Of a DNA stretch of 64,000 nt, positions 1 to 8,515 are shown piece after piece. Every line of letters starts with the position of its first letter. Within the stretch, counting starts at the first letter, position 1. The notes beneath the pieces were generated by a model, which did no database searches, was not told the origin of the DNA, and saw only the letters and a program-made list of their open reading frames with translations. This DNA comes from an uncultured Flavobacteriaceae bacterium (lineage in GTDB: Bacteria; Bacteroidota; Bacteroidia; Flavobacteriales; Flavobacteriaceae). The stretch is from contig CALLVX010000068.1 in NCBI GenBank assembly GCA_938010765.1, forward strand, positions 1 through 64,000, in the 5' to 3' direction. Position numbers and translations under genes: made by a program.

Positions 1-160
1 GTACAAAAAGGTATAAAATGATAGAAAAAGGTATAAAATGGTATAAAAATCGTACTTTTGTTATAACAGTACACACCACGCTACATCATAAGAACAGCGT
101 CCCAGGGTGTGTCTTTTGCTTTATAGACCTTTGTTTTCCAATAACAAATCCGTAGAGCAA
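1..160. other. Left-edge AT-rich leader with 20-bp-period repeat
   Basis: This non-coding stretch lies before the Abi_2 gene. The 16-mer AAAAAGGTATAAAATG occurs at 5-20 and again at 25-40, and a partial third copy (GTATAAAAAT) follows. A TACTTTTG box at 53-60 fits the Bacteroidota -7 consensus TAnnTTTG, but I see no clear -33 TTG at the right spacing. It may be the spacer or promoter between off-window hsdM/hsdS genes and the abi-hsdR pair. Confidence 0.35.
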
Positions 161-1060
161 ATGTTCGATAAACCTGCACTTACCACACAGCAGCAACTGC
201 AACAACTAAAAGATAGAGGGCTTATTTTCTATAACGATTCAATTGCTATTACGTATTTGTCCCATATTAGTTATTATCGCTTAGGAGAATATTGGTATGT
301 AATGCAGGACGATAAGGAAAATCATACCTTTAAACCCAATAGCTTGTTTGAGGATGTCGTTTCCTTATACAACTTTGATGCAAAGCTGCGACTCCTATTA
401 TTTGGGGTTATCGAAAAAATTGAAATTAGTTTTCGCACAAAATTGATTTATCATTTGTCCCATGAAATAGACCCATGGTGGTTTCAAAATTTTGAGCTTT
501 TCACCGATAGTAGAGCGTTAATAAAAACATTGACCCATTTAGAAGATGAGATTTCGCGAACCAAGGATAGTACCATTAAAAAACATAAAGATGATTTAAG
601 ATTTCCCCCGGCATGGAAATCCTTGGAACACACCAGTTTTGGTTCTCTATCAAAACTCTACGGGAATTTGAAACCTACGGTACACTCCAAAGACATCATA
701 GCAAAGGAGTTTGGAGCAGTTAATCATACCTATTTGCCAAGTTGGCTACAGTCCATTGCCCAAATCCGTAATTATTGCGCACATCATTCAAGACTGTGGA
801 ACCGAAATTTACCCGGAACCGTAAAACTATTGCCCAAACCACCCAATCCATGGATCGTAAACCATGAAAATGTACCCAAGCAACATGAGTTTTCCAAACT
901 CTATGTACATATGTGTTTAATGAAATATTTGTTAAATACCATCCAACCCACAAATGACTTTAGTGAAAAATTAAGCACCCTCTTCGTTACGTACCCGAAT
1001 GTAGACCCGAATGCATTGGGAATGAAACCGAATTGGCAAGCGGAACCCTTATGGAGATAA
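161..1060 (+). CDS. Abi_2 family (AbiD/AbiF-like) HEPN protein
   Basis: This is an Abi_2-type abortive infection protein of about 299 aa. The N-terminus has the family pattern: K-P-x-L-T, then QQLQQLKDRGL, then YLSHISYYRLGEYW. Near residue 205 there is an R-N-Y-C-A-H motif, which is the RxxxxH signature of HEPN ribonucleases. An in-frame ATG exists at 107, but the family N-terminus begins at MFDKPALT, so I chose 161. The gene ends 7 bp before hsdR and is probably co-transcribed with it. Abi genes inside type I restriction operons are common in Bacteroidota. A role as a toxin-like RNase that responds to phage is inferred from the family. Confidence 0.82.
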   Translation: MFDKPALTTQQQLQQLKDRGLIFYNDSIAITYLSHISYYRLGEYWYVMQDDKENHTFKPNSLFEDVVSLYNFDAKLRLLLFGVIEKIEISFRTKLIYHLSHEIDPWWFQNFELFTDSRALIKTLTHLEDEISRTKDSTIKKHKDDLRFPPAWKSLEHTSFGSLSKLYGNLKPTVHSKDIIAKEFGAVNHTYLPSWLQSIAQIRNYCAHHSRLWNRNLPGTVKLLPKPPNPWIVNHENVPKQHEFSKLYVHMCLMKYLLNTIQPTNDFSEKLSTLFVTYPNVDPNALGMKPNWQAEPLWR

Positions 1061-1067
1061 TCTTAGA

Positions 1068-3902
1068 ATGACCACACAATCCGAATACATATTAGAAGAA
1101 AATTTAGTGCAACAGTTAGTCGATTTGGGCTATAAAAAAGTAATCATAAAAGATGAAAATGATTTAATAACTAACCTTAAGTCTCAGCTTGAAAAACATA
1201 ATAGTTGTAGTTTAACCGATTCGGAGTTCAAACAAGTTTTAAATCAGGTATCCAAAGGGAATATCTACGAAAGAGCAAAAACGCTACGCGATAAGATCAC
1301 TTACAATAAAGATGATGGTAGCACAGGCTATTTAGACCTGATTAATCAAATACATTGGTGTAAAAATCAATATCAAGTTACCCATCAGATTACCATGGAG
1401 GGTGTTTATAAAAACCGTTATGACGTAACTATTCTTATAAACGGTTTACCCTTGGTGCAAATAGAATTAAAACGCAGAGGGTTAGAACTAAAAGAAGCTT
1501 TCAACCAAACCAACCGATATCAACGACATTCCTACCAAGCAGGTAATGGTTTGTTTCAGTATATTCAGCTATTCGTCATAAGCAATGGGGTCAATACGAA
1601 GTACTACGCCAACAACCCTATTAAAGCGCGCTCTTTTAAGCAAACCTTTTACTGGGCGGATAAAGAAAATAACATCGTCACCCAAATTAGTGAGTTTGCA
1701 GCGCAGTTTTTAGAACCTTGCCACCTATCAAAAATGATTACGAAATACACCGTTCTAAACACGGCCAAAACGCTGATGGTGTTACGTCCGTATCAATACT
1801 ATGCCACAGAGGCCATTGTAGAACGGGTAAAGAGCAGTAATAAGTTTGGCTACATATGGCATACTACAGGGTCTGGAAAAACCTTAACCTCTTTTAAGAC
1901 TGCACAAATACTGACCAATCTTGAAGGTATTAAAAAGGTGGTATTTGTCGTAGACCGCAAAGATTTGGATTACCAAACTATCAAGGAATTCAATAGCTTC
2001 AGTGAAGGCAGTATCGACGCAACGAACAATACGAATTCTTTGGTAAAGCAGTTTTCCAATGACACCAAGCTTATTGTAACCACGATTCAAAAACTGAATA
2101 CCGCTATTTACAAACAGAAGTATTTAGCAAAGATGGAGGGGCTCAAAGAAGAAAGGGTAGTATTCATATTTGATGAATGCCATAGAAGTCAATTTGGAGA
2201 CACCCACAACCGCATAAAAGACTTTTTTCAAAATGCGCAACTGTTTGGTTTCACAGGAACCCCTATTTTTAAAGATAATTCCGTTAAGAATGCATTGGGC
2301 AAACGAACTACAAAAGACTTATTTGATGAATGTTTGCATAAGTATGTGATTACGGATGCCATCAGGGACAAAAATGTATTAAAATTCGCTATTGAGTACA
2401 TCAGTACCTTCAAAAGCAAAGATGCAGACGAAATTATCGATATCAATGTAGATAGCATTGACAAAACCGAGGTAATGGAAGCTCCAGAACGCCTAAATAA
2501 TGTTACGGATTATATCATTGCAAATCACGGCCGTAAAACGCACAGTAAAAAATTCACGGGTATCTTCTGTGTTTCAAACGTAAAAACACTCATACAGTAC
2601 TACGAGTTGTTTAAAACCCGAAAAGAGGAAGGAAAACACGATTTAAAAGTTGCTACTATATTTTCATATAGGGCCAACGAGTTGGACGAGGATGCCAACG
2701 GGTTTATCCCAGATGAAGACTTTGAAGATTTCGTGGTCAACGAACCCGCTCCCACCTACTCTCATACGAGGGACAAATTGGAAGGTTTTATCGATGATTA
2801 CAACGAGATGTTCCGCACGAATTATTCCACCAATGAATTCTATTCGTACTATAAAGATATTGGCAAACGTGTTAAGCATAGACAAGTAGACGTTTTATTG
2901 GTCGTAAACATGTTTTTAACAGGGTTTGATTCCAAATTACTAAACACCATATATGTAGATAAGAGCCTTCGCTATCATGGCTTAATTCAAGCGTATTCCC
3001 GCACCAATCGAATATTGGATGAGGTGAAATCCCAAGGCAATGTGGTTTGCTTTAGAAACCTTAAGAGCGAAACAGACGAGGCCATCACCTTGTTTTCTAA
3101 TAAAGATGCCATTGAAGAGATCATCGTGCAGCCTTACGAGGACTACACGGCTAAATTTGAAGAAGCTATTGAACGATTGTATGAAATAGCCCCGACTGTA
3201 GATAGCGTTAACGAGTTACCCTCTGAAACAGAACAATTCGAATTTGTTAAGGCGTTCAGAGAGCTAATGCGCTTAAAGAATGTATTAACAACCTTTACGG
3301 AATTTAGTTTTGATGATTTAGGTATCACGGAACAGGAGTTTGAAGATTACCAGAGCAAGTATTTAGATATTCGCGATGATGTTAAGAAGGAAAAAGAGAA
3401 GGTATCTATCCTAAATGATATTGATTTTGAACTAGAGTTGATTCGACGCGATGAAATTAATGTTGCATATATCCTTACGCTTCTTGCAAAATTAGCAGAC
3501 ACCAAAAAACCAAAAGAACAAGAACAACAACGCAAAGCAATTTCCGATATGTTGGCATCCGACAGTCAGTTAAGAAGTAAGAAGAAATTGATAGAACGTT
3601 TCATTGAAGAGAACTTACCTTTGGTACGAGATTCCGATTTAGTAGCGGATGAATTTGACAGCTACTGGACGATTGAAAAGAAAAAAGCAGTCCAGCAACT
3701 AAGTGAGGAGGAAAACCTAGATTACAAAAAATTAGTGGGTGTAATTAGCAACTATCTATTTACAGAGAAAGCACCACTACGGGACGATGTTATTGGCTTG
3801 CTGAATAAGAGACCAAGCCTAAAAGAGAGGGCTTCAATATCTGAAAGAATAACAATTAAAATAACCGATTTCATTGAGACATTTATTAATGGGATGGGGT
3901 GA
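1068..3902 (+). CDS. hsdR: Type I restriction endonuclease subunit R
   Basis: This is HsdR (944 aa), the motor and nuclease subunit of a type I restriction-modification complex. It translocates and cuts DNA that lacks the HsdM/HsdS methylation mark. The N-terminal PD-(D/E)xK nuclease is visible as D119 ... E133-L-K135. The helicase core has a Walker A at about 265-271 (TTGSGKT) and a DECH box at about 369-372. A later motif, QAYSRTNRI, is typical of the family. At 944 aa it is on the short side for HsdR proteins, but no key motif is missing. HsdM and HsdS are not in the window and should lie to the left. It follows the Abi_2 gene by 7 bp and precedes the RES gene by 22 bp. Confidence 0.93.
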   Translation: MTTQSEYILEENLVQQLVDLGYKKVIIKDENDLITNLKSQLEKHNSCSLTDSEFKQVLNQVSKGNIYERAKTLRDKITYNKDDGSTGYLDLINQIHWCKNQYQVTHQITMEGVYKNRYDVTILINGLPLVQIELKRRGLELKEAFNQTNRYQRHSYQAGNGLFQYIQLFVISNGVNTKYYANNPIKARSFKQTFYWADKENNIVTQISEFAAQFLEPCHLSKMITKYTVLNTAKTLMVLRPYQYYATEAIVERVKSSNKFGYIWHTTGSGKTLTSFKTAQILTNLEGIKKVVFVVDRKDLDYQTIKEFNSFSEGSIDATNNTNSLVKQFSNDTKLIVTTIQKLNTAIYKQKYLAKMEGLKEERVVFIFDECHRSQFGDTHNRIKDFFQNAQLFGFTGTPIFKDNSVKNALGKRTTKDLFDECLHKYVITDAIRDKNVLKFAIEYISTFKSKDADEIIDINVDSIDKTEVMEAPERLNNVTDYIIANHGRKTHSKKFTGIFCVSNVKTLIQYYELFKTRKEEGKHDLKVATIFSYRANELDEDANGFIPDEDFEDFVVNEPAPTYSHTRDKLEGFIDDYNEMFRTNYSTNEFYSYYKDIGKRVKHRQVDVLLVVNMFLTGFDSKLLNTIYVDKSLRYHGLIQAYSRTNRILDEVKSQGNVVCFRNLKSETDEAITLFSNKDAIEEIIVQPYEDYTAKFEEAIERLYEIAPTVDSVNELPSETEQFEFVKAFRELMRLKNVLTTFTEFSFDDLGITEQEFEDYQSKYLDIRDDVKKEKEKVSILNDIDFELELIRRDEINVAYILTLLAKLADTKKPKEQEQQRKAISDMLASDSQLRSKKKLIERFIEENLPLVRDSDLVADEFDSYWTIEKKKAVQQLSEEENLDYKKLVGVISNYLFTEKAPLRDDVIGLLNKRPSLKERASISERITIKITDFIETFINGMG

Positions 3903-3924
3903 AATTCATCATTACTAATTTTAC

Positions 3925-4800
3925 ATGACATTTAAGGAAATTATTGACACTTCAAAAAACAATTCGATTTCAGAACTTAAGTCTTTGATATCTAATATCT
4001 TATTAGGGGTGGACTATGGTTCGATTTTTTGTAAAAATCAAGAGTTTGAGGGTTTGTATAGAGCGAGACAACACAATCAAATTGATGGCAACAGCGATAC
4101 TTACTTATTCACCAACGAAAAAGAGTTTTGGAATCCAGCATCAGAATACATTAAAAGATTAGGCAGATGTAACGATATCGGAGAGTCGTTGTTTTATTGT
4201 TCTAATGAATTTGAAACAGCTGTCCTAGAGGTCAGACCAAATAAAGGGAAATTTATTTCAGTGGCTAGTTTCGCCCCTATCTTGCAAGAAGGAGAATTAC
4301 CGACTTTCAGAATTAAACCAAATTGTATTCAACACCTTAAAAAAATTGACGGATTTAAAAGCTGTATTTCAGGTTTTGATTTAGCAGACAGAAATATCGA
4401 TTTTATAGCTGTTGATAATCTATTAGATTATTTGTTCACAGAAGTTGTTAATGAAGGAGAGGAACATAAGTACAAAGTAACGAATGCTATTACCCAGTGC
4501 ATGCTAACCAGTATCGTTAATCAACATGGTCACGAATTTCAAATGAATGGAATGATTTACCCAAGTATTGTTAATGGAAAAAACAGTGTTAATATATTGA
4601 TAAAACCTGTCGATGCTGAATGTAACTTCTTTATCAAGACAATTCAAACCTTCAAGATTATTGATGTGACAGATAGAAGTGTTAAAATAAAACTGGTCCG
4701 AAATGGTAGAACGGTTGATATAAAAACCTATCCCAAACAAAAGCAAGATATACAATGGACTGATATCTCTAAAGGAGATAGTCATGAAATTGTATTTTAG
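3925..4800 (+). CDS. RES domain-containing protein
   Basis: This 291-aa protein resembles the RES family, whose toxin members degrade NAD+. The RES pattern is visible as LYRAR near residue 47, GESLFYCSNEFETAVLEVR near 89-107 (including the conserved Glu), and a Ser in FISVASF. It is longer than the roughly 150-aa Xre-RES toxins and has an added C-terminal region of about 100 aa. No Xre/DUF2384 antitoxin gene lies next to it. It starts 22 bp after hsdR on the same strand, so it may be the last gene of the restriction operon. A defence or toxin role is inferred from the family and context. Confidence 0.68.
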   Translation: MTFKEIIDTSKNNSISELKSLISNILLGVDYGSIFCKNQEFEGLYRARQHNQIDGNSDTYLFTNEKEFWNPASEYIKRLGRCNDIGESLFYCSNEFETAVLEVRPNKGKFISVASFAPILQEGELPTFRIKPNCIQHLKKIDGFKSCISGFDLADRNIDFIAVDNLLDYLFTEVVNEGEEHKYKVTNAITQCMLTSIVNQHGHEFQMNGMIYPSIVNGKNSVNILIKPVDAECNFFIKTIQTFKIIDVTDRSVKIKLVRNGRTVDIKTYPKQKQDIQWTDISKGDSHEIVF

Positions 4801-4830
4801 CCAATACGGCCAATACTACTGTCAACCGCA

Positions 4831-4866
4831 AAAACAAAACCCCGTCATCATTACGATAACAGGGCT
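4831..4866 (-). terminator. Displaced intrinsic terminator of tRNA-Ser
   Basis: Read on the minus strand, CCCTGTTAT pairs with ATGACGGGG-type bases, using two G-U wobbles, and a TTTTGTTTTT tract follows. On the plus strand the wobbles become C-A mismatches, so the structure works better for minus-strand transcription. It lies immediately downstream of the left copy of the tRNA-Ser 3' end. This suggests it was the tRNA's own terminator before the element inserted. It may also end the hsdR/RES transcript. Confidence 0.6.
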
Positions 4867-4868
4867 TT

Positions 4869-4892
4869 TTGCGGAGGAAGAGGGATTCGAAC
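4869..4892. repeat. Left attachment site (attL), 24-bp direct repeat
   Basis: These 24 bases are identical to 14428-14451. They contain the last 21 nt of tRNA-Ser(UGA), from the T-loop to the discriminator base, plus 3 nt of flank. The rest of the tRNA is absent here, so this copy is the 3' fragment displaced by integration. Similarity stops at both ends of the 24 bp. Confidence 0.88.
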
Positions 4893-4945
4893 TTTTAAAA
4901 TAAAATACTCATTACTAAGTATTTAACATCAATAAAATAGTACCC

Positions 4946-4964
4946 CTCACCGATTTACTCACCT
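4946..4964 (+). repeat. Subterminal repeat, possible integrase arm site (left)
   Basis: The 19-mer CTCACCGATTTACTCACCT lies 53 bp inside attL. It matches 14311-14329 at 18 of 19 positions in the same orientation. A shorter shared string, ACATCAATAAAA, lies near both ends too. Such subterminal repeats often bind the integrase N-terminal arm domain, which is my inference here. Confidence 0.5.
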
Positions 4965-5130
4965 GTTAACAAGACAGGCTTTTACTGCATTAGCTAAAAT
5001 ATAGACTCGTACCTTTTTTACGGCTTTATGCCTTTTTTGAAACTTATTTTGCTGAAATTTATGTCCATTGTATTCAAGTTATTTGGCGTTGCCTCCATTA
5101 GCGCTTTAGATATTTATGATCTAATATTTT

Positions 5131-5196
5131 TGACTGCACTTTGCATTCAAAATCTAGATCCTTTGGAATGTAGGTTCGATTCCCACCTCGAGTACA
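5131..5196 (+). other. tRNA-Leu-like 3' remnant
   Basis: The sequence reads like the second half of a tRNA-Leu. It has an anticodon-loop-like TTCAAAA, a short variable-arm-like stretch, a T-arm (GTAGG, TTCGATT, CCCAC; four of five pairs), an acceptor-like CTCGAGT and an A discriminator. A strong terminator follows 7 bp later. No matching 5' acceptor strand or D-arm is seen upstream, and the anticodon stem does not pair, so it is not a working tRNA. It may be an attachment remnant from an earlier element that used a tRNA-Leu. Confidence 0.4.
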
Positions 5197-5202
5197 CGAG
5201 AG

Positions 5203-5236
5203 AAAGCCGAGATTCATATCTCGGCTTTTCTTTTTG
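5203..5236 (+). terminator. Intrinsic terminator after tRNA-like remnant
   Basis: An 11-bp perfect stem (AAAGCCGAGAT with ATCTCGGCTTT) has a 4-nt loop and is followed by TTTTCTTTTTG. It is oriented to end transcription coming through the tRNA-Leu-like remnant, which supports that fragment's origin from a real tRNA locus. The rest of 4893-5309 holds no convincing gene. Confidence 0.75.
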
Positions 5237-5309
5237 GGTACAACAACAACATTTTGATTTTTCCTAAGGTGCCTTTATTTTATGTTTTTTTATGTTCAAA
5301 TAATTGCAG

Positions 5310-6233
5310 TCAATCTTTATTTTTTTCTAAATCTAACTTTTGCTGTAACTGAAAATTGTGAAAAATGTCATTGTAATAGCGTAAACAATCGGTCTTAGAA
5401 ATTTCGTAAGGTTTGGTTATTGCACTATCTCTGAAATAAATAAATATTTGACTGTATGTGCTTCCTACGTAAACTATATTTTCATCAATAGATGAAATCT
5501 TCTCTGCATTATACTCAAATTCAATTATTGGGTTCAAAGGTATTTTCATCATCTTAAAGCCAGCATGTATTGTTGCAAATAAACCAGTTAGATAGAAAAT
5601 CGTTAATGAAAGCATTGCTAGTTTAAATTTTGATGACGAAACATTGGATTTTTCAAAAAGTATGCTCAATCCCGAATGCTTGCTTATACTTGATAAAAAG
5701 CACCCTATAAACGGAAATAAAATAAATATTCTTGTCCAGAGATTTGAAAAACTATAAAGGTCAAGACCGGACAATGGAGAAGGCACAAATGGGAACGAAA
5801 AGGAAGTAATAAAGAAGTAAAAAATGTAAAACATAACAAGGTTAAAAATCAGGATTCGGGTAATTGACCTTTCCTTTTCCGTGTTTATTTTTTTATCTTT
5901 TTTGAAACTTTTCCCAAACCTTTTAAATATATATTTTATACTGTACTTCCTTAACAAATCGGATATGTTATATATGAATGACCCTATTGCTATAAATAGA
6001 TAAAATATTGCTGCAATAAAAAAGAAGAAATAAAGAAGTTGGGGAAACAAGTCAATAAAAAAAAGGGGCAAATCAGAGGTAGATATCGAATTTATGATAT
6101 TGATATTGAAGGAATTGTAGTATGCATATTTATAAAGTAAAGCTAAGGAAATGAAATAAATAGTTAAAACGGAAACATTAGTATTTCTAAGCTCTTTAAT
6201 TATACTTGTAATTTTTAACAACTCGGTTTTCAT
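5310..6233 (-). CDS. Polytopic membrane protein of unknown function
   Basis: I do not recognise this 307-aa protein. About five hydrophobic segments are visible, at roughly residues 20-38, 52-88, 125-150, 168-185 and 203-225. A Lys-rich loop at about 100-120 is probably cytoplasmic. A soluble C-terminal part of about 80 aa follows, containing YVGSTYSQIFIYFRDS. The gene is strikingly AT-rich and stands alone at the left end of the mobile element, facing the restriction operon. As boundary cargo it could be a defence or exclusion gene, but nothing in the sequence shows that. Confidence 0.7.
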   Translation of the reverse strand: MKTELLKITSIIKELRNTNVSVLTIYFISLALLYKYAYYNSFNINIINSISTSDLPLFFIDLFPQLLYFFFFIAAIFYLFIAIGSFIYNISDLLRKYSIKYIFKRFGKSFKKDKKINTEKERSITRILIFNLVMFYIFYFFITSFSFPFVPSPLSGLDLYSFSNLWTRIFILFPFIGCFLSSISKHSGLSILFEKSNVSSSKFKLAMLSLTIFYLTGLFATIHAGFKMMKIPLNPIIEFEYNAEKISSIDENIVYVGSTYSQIFIYFRDSAITKPYEISKTDCLRYYNDIFHNFQLQQKLDLEKNKD

Positions 6234-6755
6234 AAGGATATGGTTCTTTACCCGACAACGACTTAAGTTTTTTGATGAATCATGCCTTTTTCATTTTAGA
6301 AACTTTGATTATAGATTGAAAGAAAATTGTACGACTACATTCAAAGGGGAAATGCGCTACAAACGGCAAATTACTTAAAAAAGAATTATACTTTAAATGT
6401 GTAAGTCATTTGTTTGTAAAATTTTTCCCGAAACTCTATTCATGGTCTTTTTTTTCATAGGGTTGCAACAGACAAGCGTGAAGGAAATAATTTTAATTGG
6501 GCACAACTACAGGTGTAAGACCCATCGGTATCTTAGGCTCTTTTTCAGGTCTTGAACACTTAATTATCCTCACCATTCCCCCCCATTTGTTGAAGAAAAT
6601 TCAAAAACCGGCCCAAGGTTTCGTTAAAATCTTCCTGATTTTCCCTTGCCTACTTAGTACCCCTTAAATTCCAAAAGGGTACGAAGTTCAAGATGTGTCA
6701 TTGTCATGACAATCTTGCTTTTGCTCCCCACGGTCGCAAAAGAAAAAAAGGAAAA
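6234..6755 (+). promoter_or_regulatory. Non-coding leader of mob genes, candidate oriT
   Basis: I see no convincing gene in this 520-bp gap; an in-frame ATG at 6693 belongs to the mobC frame but precedes the likely start. Two structured sites stand out just before mobC. One is a hairpin with GTACCC at 6657-6662 and GGGTAC at 6677-6682, extendable to 9 bp with one mismatch. The other is the perfect 14-bp palindrome ATTGTCATGACAAT at 6700-6713. Structures like these next to a mobC-relaxase pair suggest an oriT or an autoregulatory operator. Confidence 0.4.
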
Positions 6756-7052
6756 ATGAAACGGGAAACCATACAGTTTCGGTGCAGTGTCTTCGAAAAG
6801 AAGCTGCTAAAGATAAAGGCTAAAAAGGCCGGGCTGTCCCTTTCCGAATATTGCCGAAGTTCCGCTTTCAACCATACCCTTATCGAACGCTTGACCGAAG
6901 AACAATTGCAACATTATGCCATGCTCGTCAAGTACGGAAACAATTTTAAACGTATCGCCAACATGTTCAAAAAACGTAATCCCAGTTTGGCCGCCGAAGT
7001 GGAAGAGCTAGCAAACCAAATTCGAAACCATCTAAACAATTTCAAGAAATGA
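6756..7052 (+). CDS. mobC: MobC-like plasmid mobilization accessory protein
   Basis: This is a 98-aa relaxosome accessory protein that probably binds oriT and helps the relaxase load. The N-terminus (RETIQFRCSVFEKKLLKIKAKKAG, then LSLSEYCR) has the ribbon-helix-helix pattern common in MobC proteins. The C-terminal half (ANMFKKRNPSLAAEVEEL, then LNNFKK) is helical. I chose the ATG at 6756 because GAAAAAAAGGAAAA precedes it and the RHH begins right after; an upstream ATG at 6693 would add a Cys/His-rich stretch with no family match. The stop overlaps the relaxase start in ATGA. Confidence 0.8.
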   Translation: MKRETIQFRCSVFEKKLLKIKAKKAGLSLSEYCRSSAFNHTLIERLTEEQLQHYAMLVKYGNNFKRIANMFKKRNPSLAAEVEELANQIRNHLNNFKK

Positions 7053-7918
7053 TCGGCAAGGGAAAATCCATAGCGCATACCGGGGCTTCTATTTCCTATG
7101 GCTGGAACCAAGATAAAGGAGCCGAGATTATCCATACCCAACATTTGATATGCGACAATTCCCAAGAGATTACCGAAGAGTTTCGTTTGGTTCAGGAAAT
7201 GAATTCTCGAACCAAGAACAACACCCTAAGCTTTGTCCTTAGCCCGACCATCGAGGACGGTAAAAAACTGACTAATCAAGAACTAGGGAAATTGACCAAA
7301 AACTTTATTTTGGAAATGAACTTAAAAAACAATCAGGCAGTCGCCTTTGTTCATCGAGACAAACAACATACCCACATACACCTATATGCCAACCGTATCG
7401 GTTTTGATGGAAAAACGTATAAGGATAGTTTTATCGGAAAGCGGAGCCAACTGGCAGCCGAAAAAGTCGCCAAGGAAATGGGGCTGACCACTGCTAGGGA
7501 AATACAACAAGAAAAACTTTTGGGTATGAAGGGTATCCGAAACGAGATAAAACAAATTCATGATAACGTAATACAAAAGGACCGGCCCAAAGACTTTGAC
7601 ACCTACATTAAGTTAATGCAGAAACATGATGTAAAGGTCATTCCTTTTATCAATAAAGCGAACGAACTACAAGGCTTCCGTTTCGAATATAAAGGGCACA
7701 ACTTAAAAGGCAGCGCGGTACACCGCTCCCTATCGGGCGGTAAAATCGCTTTGGCCATTTCAAATAACAGCACAAAAGGACTTGCTATAGGACAAGGTGA
7801 ATTGATAAAGCTATCTGGAAAAGCTTTAGAGGTAAGTGCCAACTTCGCTTTGACCTTTGCCAAGAATCTTATCAAGAAAGGAATTAAGCGAAGTTTGGGA
7901 ACAGGCATAGAGATATAA
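7049..7918 (+). CDS. mobA: Relaxase/mobilization nuclease (MobA-like, MOBP type)
   Basis: This 289-aa relaxase nicks oriT and leads the strand into a recipient. The metal-binding histidine motif is clear in HRDKQHTHIHLYANRI, at residues about 101-116. An N-terminal GASISYGW segment probably carries the catalytic tyrosine. It is translationally coupled to mobC through a 4-bp overlap. There is no helicase or primase domain, as expected for a small Bacteroidota mobilizable element. Transfer would need the conjugation pore of a helper element. Confidence 0.88.
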   Translation: MIGKGKSIAHTGASISYGWNQDKGAEIIHTQHLICDNSQEITEEFRLVQEMNSRTKNNTLSFVLSPTIEDGKKLTNQELGKLTKNFILEMNLKNNQAVAFVHRDKQHTHIHLYANRIGFDGKTYKDSFIGKRSQLAAEKVAKEMGLTTAREIQQEKLLGMKGIRNEIKQIHDNVIQKDRPKDFDTYIKLMQKHDVKVIPFINKANELQGFRFEYKGHNLKGSAVHRSLSGGKIALAISNNSTKGLAIGQGELIKLSGKALEVSANFALTFAKNLIKKGIKRSLGTGIEI

Positions 7919-7939
7919 CGAACGTTAAAAAAGTACGCT

Positions 7940-8396
7940 ATGAAAAAGATGGAAGAAATGATGGAACTGTTCACCGAGGAGCTTGCGGGATTTGATAATT
8001 CCGTTAAGAAGTTGGAACTACTCAGCAAGCATCTGGAAAGCATAAAAGTAACCGCGGACAATAGTGCAACAGAACGCTTGATCAAGGCGCATCTAACGCA
8101 CGAAAAAAGTCTTGTGGCCTCCTCTGCAAAAACTGGAAAAGACCATGGAGTCCGCAAGGCTCTATCCCGAATGGTTGACCAACCTTTTTTGGATTGGCCT
8201 TGTAGTGACCTTGTTTACGATTGGGTATTTTGGATACCAAGGCTTTATGTTCCAAGAATCAAGAAAGGCTGCCTACCAAAAGGGACAAGACCATATCATC
8301 GCCCATTTTACGGAATACTTCGACGACGACCCTAAGGCCTATGAGGCCTATACCAAATGGAAGGAAGAGGCTTCCAGTGTCCCTAGCGGCAAATAG
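7940..8396 (+). pseudogene. Mobilization-associated coiled-coil/TM protein, frameshifted
   Basis: Two overlapping frames together make one protein. The first frame from 7940 gives MKKMEEMMELFTEELAGF and a helical region of about 60 aa. The second frame, open to 8396, gives KLEKTMESARLYPEWL, one TM helix (FWIGLVVTLFTIGYFGYQ) and a soluble tail. This layout matches small proteins that I recall following relaxase genes in Bacteroidota elements. Removing one A from the A5 run at 8128-8132 would join them smoothly. Possible explanations are a real mutation, a sequencing error in a homopolymer, or +1 recoding. It starts 21 bp after the relaxase. Confidence 0.65.
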
Positions 8397-8515
8397 CATG
8401 CGCCCTAGGCCATTTTTGCTAAACGCTTATCTGCCGGAACGCTACAAAAAAACCCCAGGATCCGACGCAAGATAAGTTATGGACGGATTTGGGGCTGATA
8501 GGAAAACGTTTTTGA

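Noticed and set aside
5-50. Short direct repeats that could look like a CRISPR start
   Set aside because: The period is only 20 bp, without distinct spacers; no cas genes are present.
5028-5267. 79-aa open frame on the plus strand
   Set aside because: It runs across the tRNA-like remnant and the strong terminator, and its product has no protein-like features.
7603-8157. 184-aa open frame antisense to the relaxase
   Set aside because: It is a shadow of the relaxase and mobilization frames; composition (Ser/Leu/Phe runs) is typical of antisense frames.
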